In this document: positions 62,262 to 64,000 of the stretch, piece after piece
Layout of the letters: the number at the start of each line of letters is the position of its first letter
Numbering within the stretch: the first letter of the stretch is position 1
DNA from: Elephas maximus indicus
Lineage: Eukaryota; Chordata; Mammalia; Proboscidea; Elephantidae
DNA length: 64,000 nt
Assembly: GCF_024166365.1 (NCBI RefSeq)
Contig: NC_064830.1
Coordinates: 92,248,968-92,312,967 of the forward strand
Direction of reading: 5' to 3'
Notes under the pieces: model-generated
What the model was told of the DNA's origin: nothing
The model's database searches: none
The model's input: the letters and a program-made list of their open reading frames with translations, nothing else
Program-made: the position numbers and the translations under genes

Positions 62262-62420
62262 GAAACCCTGGTGGCATAGCGATTAAGTGCTACGGCTGCT
62301 AACCAAAAGGTCAGCAGTTTGAATCTACCAGGTGTTCCTTCAAAACTCTATAGGGCAGCTCTACTCTGTCCTATAGGGTTGCTATGAGTCGGAATTGATT
62401 CGATGGCAACAGGTTTTTTC
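62262..62420 (+). mobile_element. AfroSINE
   Basis: 'agaaaccctggtggcatagc' to 'gattcgatggcaacaggttt'. Nearly complete. Confidence 0.92.
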
Positions 62421-62436
62421 TTAAGGGAATTGTGAA

Positions 62437-62638
62437 GGAGCCTTGGTGAAGCAATGGCTAAGCATTCAGCTGCTAACCAAAAGGTTGGTGGTTTGAACCC
62501 ACCCAGTGGCTCTGTGGGAGAAAAGCAGTGATCTGCTCGCATATGTTACAAAGTAGAAAGCCTTATGGAGCAGTTCTACTCTGCCACATGGGTTCATTAT
62601 GAGTTGAATATTGACTCGACGCATCTAACAACAATAGC
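62437..62638 (+). mobile_element. AfroSINE variant, tandem to the previous one
   Basis: 'aggagccttggtgaagcaat' to 'cgcatctaacaacaatag'. The body carries an extra segment ('agaaaagcagtgatctgctc'). Confidence 0.9.
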
Positions 62639-62879
62639 AAGGGAATAGTGGAACTGGCTGGTGTAATGTGGGGGGAGCCATATGAACTGCAAAACTTGTG
62701 ACTGGTCTGGAGTTGGGGGAGTCATGTGAGCTCCCTAACTTGCACCTGATACCCTCTGACACAGCCCCAGGTGAGAGAAAGTGCTGGATGGAGCAGCTGG
62801 GATCTGAACTGATCAGAGAAGGGAAGCTAAGATTTTCCTGGACTGGTCTGATATCACAAATTGGTGTCAATAAAAGTGG

Positions 62880-64000
62880 GATCCAAAACAGGACCCATAC
62901 CTCACACCATACACAAAAGCTAATTCAAAATAGATCTAAGACCTAAATATAAAACTAAAAACTATAAAGATCGTAGAAGAAATAATAGGGTCAATACTAA
63001 AGGCCCTAATACACGGCACTAACAGAATATAAACCATAACTAATAATACACAAAAACCAGAAGATAAGCTAAATAACTGGAATCTTCCAAAAATTAAACA
63101 ATTTTGCTCATTAAAAGACTTCACCAAAAGAGTGAAAAGAGAACCTACAGACTGGGAAAATTTTTTGGCTATGACAAATCCAACAAAGGTCTAATCTCTA
63201 AAATCTACAGGAAAATCCAACACCTCTGCAACAAAAAAAACAAATAATCCATTAAAAGATGCGCAAAGATATGAACAGACACTTCACCAAAGAAGACATT
63301 CAAGCAGTTACCGGATAGATGAGGAAATGCTTGTGATCAGTAACCATTAGAGAAATGCAAATAAAAACCACAATGAGATACCATCTTACCCTGACATTAC
63401 TGGTATGAGTCAAAAAAACTGAAAATATCAAATGTTGGAGAGGCTGCAGGGAGATTGGAGCTTTTATGCACTGCCGGTGGGAATGTAAAGTGGTACAACT
63501 GTTTTGGAAAACGATATGGTGCTTCCTTAAAAAGCTAGAAATAGAAATACCATACCGTCCAGTAATTCCACTCCTAGGAATATATCCTAGAGAAATAAGA
63601 GTCGTCACACAAATAGACATATGCACAGTCATGTTCATTGCAGCATTGTTCACAACAGCAAAAAGATGGAAACAATCCAGGTGCCCATCAACAGATGAAT
63701 GGATAAACAAACTATGGTGTATACACACAATGGAATACTACACAATGATAAAGATCAATGATGAATCTGCAAAGCCTCTCACAACATGGATGAATCTGGA
63801 GGGCATTATGCTCAGTGAAATAAGTCAATCACAAAATGGCAAATATTGTATGAGACCACTACCATAAAAACTCATGAAAAGGTTTCCACACAGAAAGAAA
63901 CAATCTTTGATGGTTACAAGGAAGGGAAGAGGTGGGAGGAAAAAACACTAAATGGTGAAGGGTAAGACAGTACACAATACTGGGGAAGCCAGCACAGCTT
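62880..64000 (+). mobile_element. L1 ORF2 3' part, continues beyond window
   Basis: 'aattcaaaatagatctaaga' to 'aaaccacaatgagataccat' and 'gaatctggagggcattatgc'. A readable stretch contains LEIEIPYRPVIPLLGIYPRE, VMFIAALFTTAKRWKQ and STDEWINKLWCIHTMEYY. It is broken upstream by stops and looks younger than the other L1s here. Confidence 0.92.

Noticed and set aside
63466-63867. 133-codon frame near the window end as a gene
   Set aside because: It reads as the C-terminal part of L1 ORF2 with stops upstream.

Overview
The window is vertebrate nuclear DNA from a placental mammal, and its repeats point to an afrotherian, most likely an elephant or close relative. It carries many tRNA-derived SINEs of the AfroSINE type (head with A and B boxes, tail shared with RTE) and full-length RTE/BovB-clade LINEs. 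Genes follow the order and orientation of human 7q22: the end of SRRT (+), UFSP1 (-), ACHE (-), and then the neighbourhood where human has the membrane-mucin cluster MUC3A/MUC12/MUC17 (+).

Positions 1-9100 are the gene-dense part. SRRT's last two coding exons end at 248. UFSP1 is one uninterrupted minus-strand frame (630-1286) whose catalytic cysteine lies upstream of any ATG, so it must begin at a near-cognate CTG. ACHE runs from a GC-rich promoter near 7.7 kb to a poly(A) signal at 1761. Its exons 2, 3, 4 and 6 give a 614-residue synaptic (T) enzyme, and the alternative H exon and read-through R tail are both visible. Intron 1 holds an N-box/E-box/CArG cluster. A second CpG island without a recognised gene lies at 8.3-9.1 kb and ends at a CTCF-like site.

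Positions 9100-64000 hold no intact gene that I recognise. Three things stand out. First, between 17.6 and 25.0 kb is a decayed tandem array with a unit near 51 bp (17 residues rich in Thr, Ser and Pro). At 25.8-26.1 kb it is followed by a decayed exon for the last EGF-like and transmembrane part of a MUC3-type mucin, with lost cysteines and a 14-bp frameshifting deletion. Two more Thr/Ser-rich islands lie at 51.9-53.0 and 59.4-61.2 kb. Second, there is a dense nest of retroelements: a MaLR-like provirus holding an RTE that holds a SINE, five LTRs of one family with 5-bp target duplications, two full-length RTEs, several L1s and about 16 SINE copies. Third, an ADAMTS (probably ADAMTS7) retropseudogene sits inside a Tigger-like DNA transposon.

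Repeat family names come from recognising sequence motifs, not from a database search. Boundaries of old repeats are approximate.
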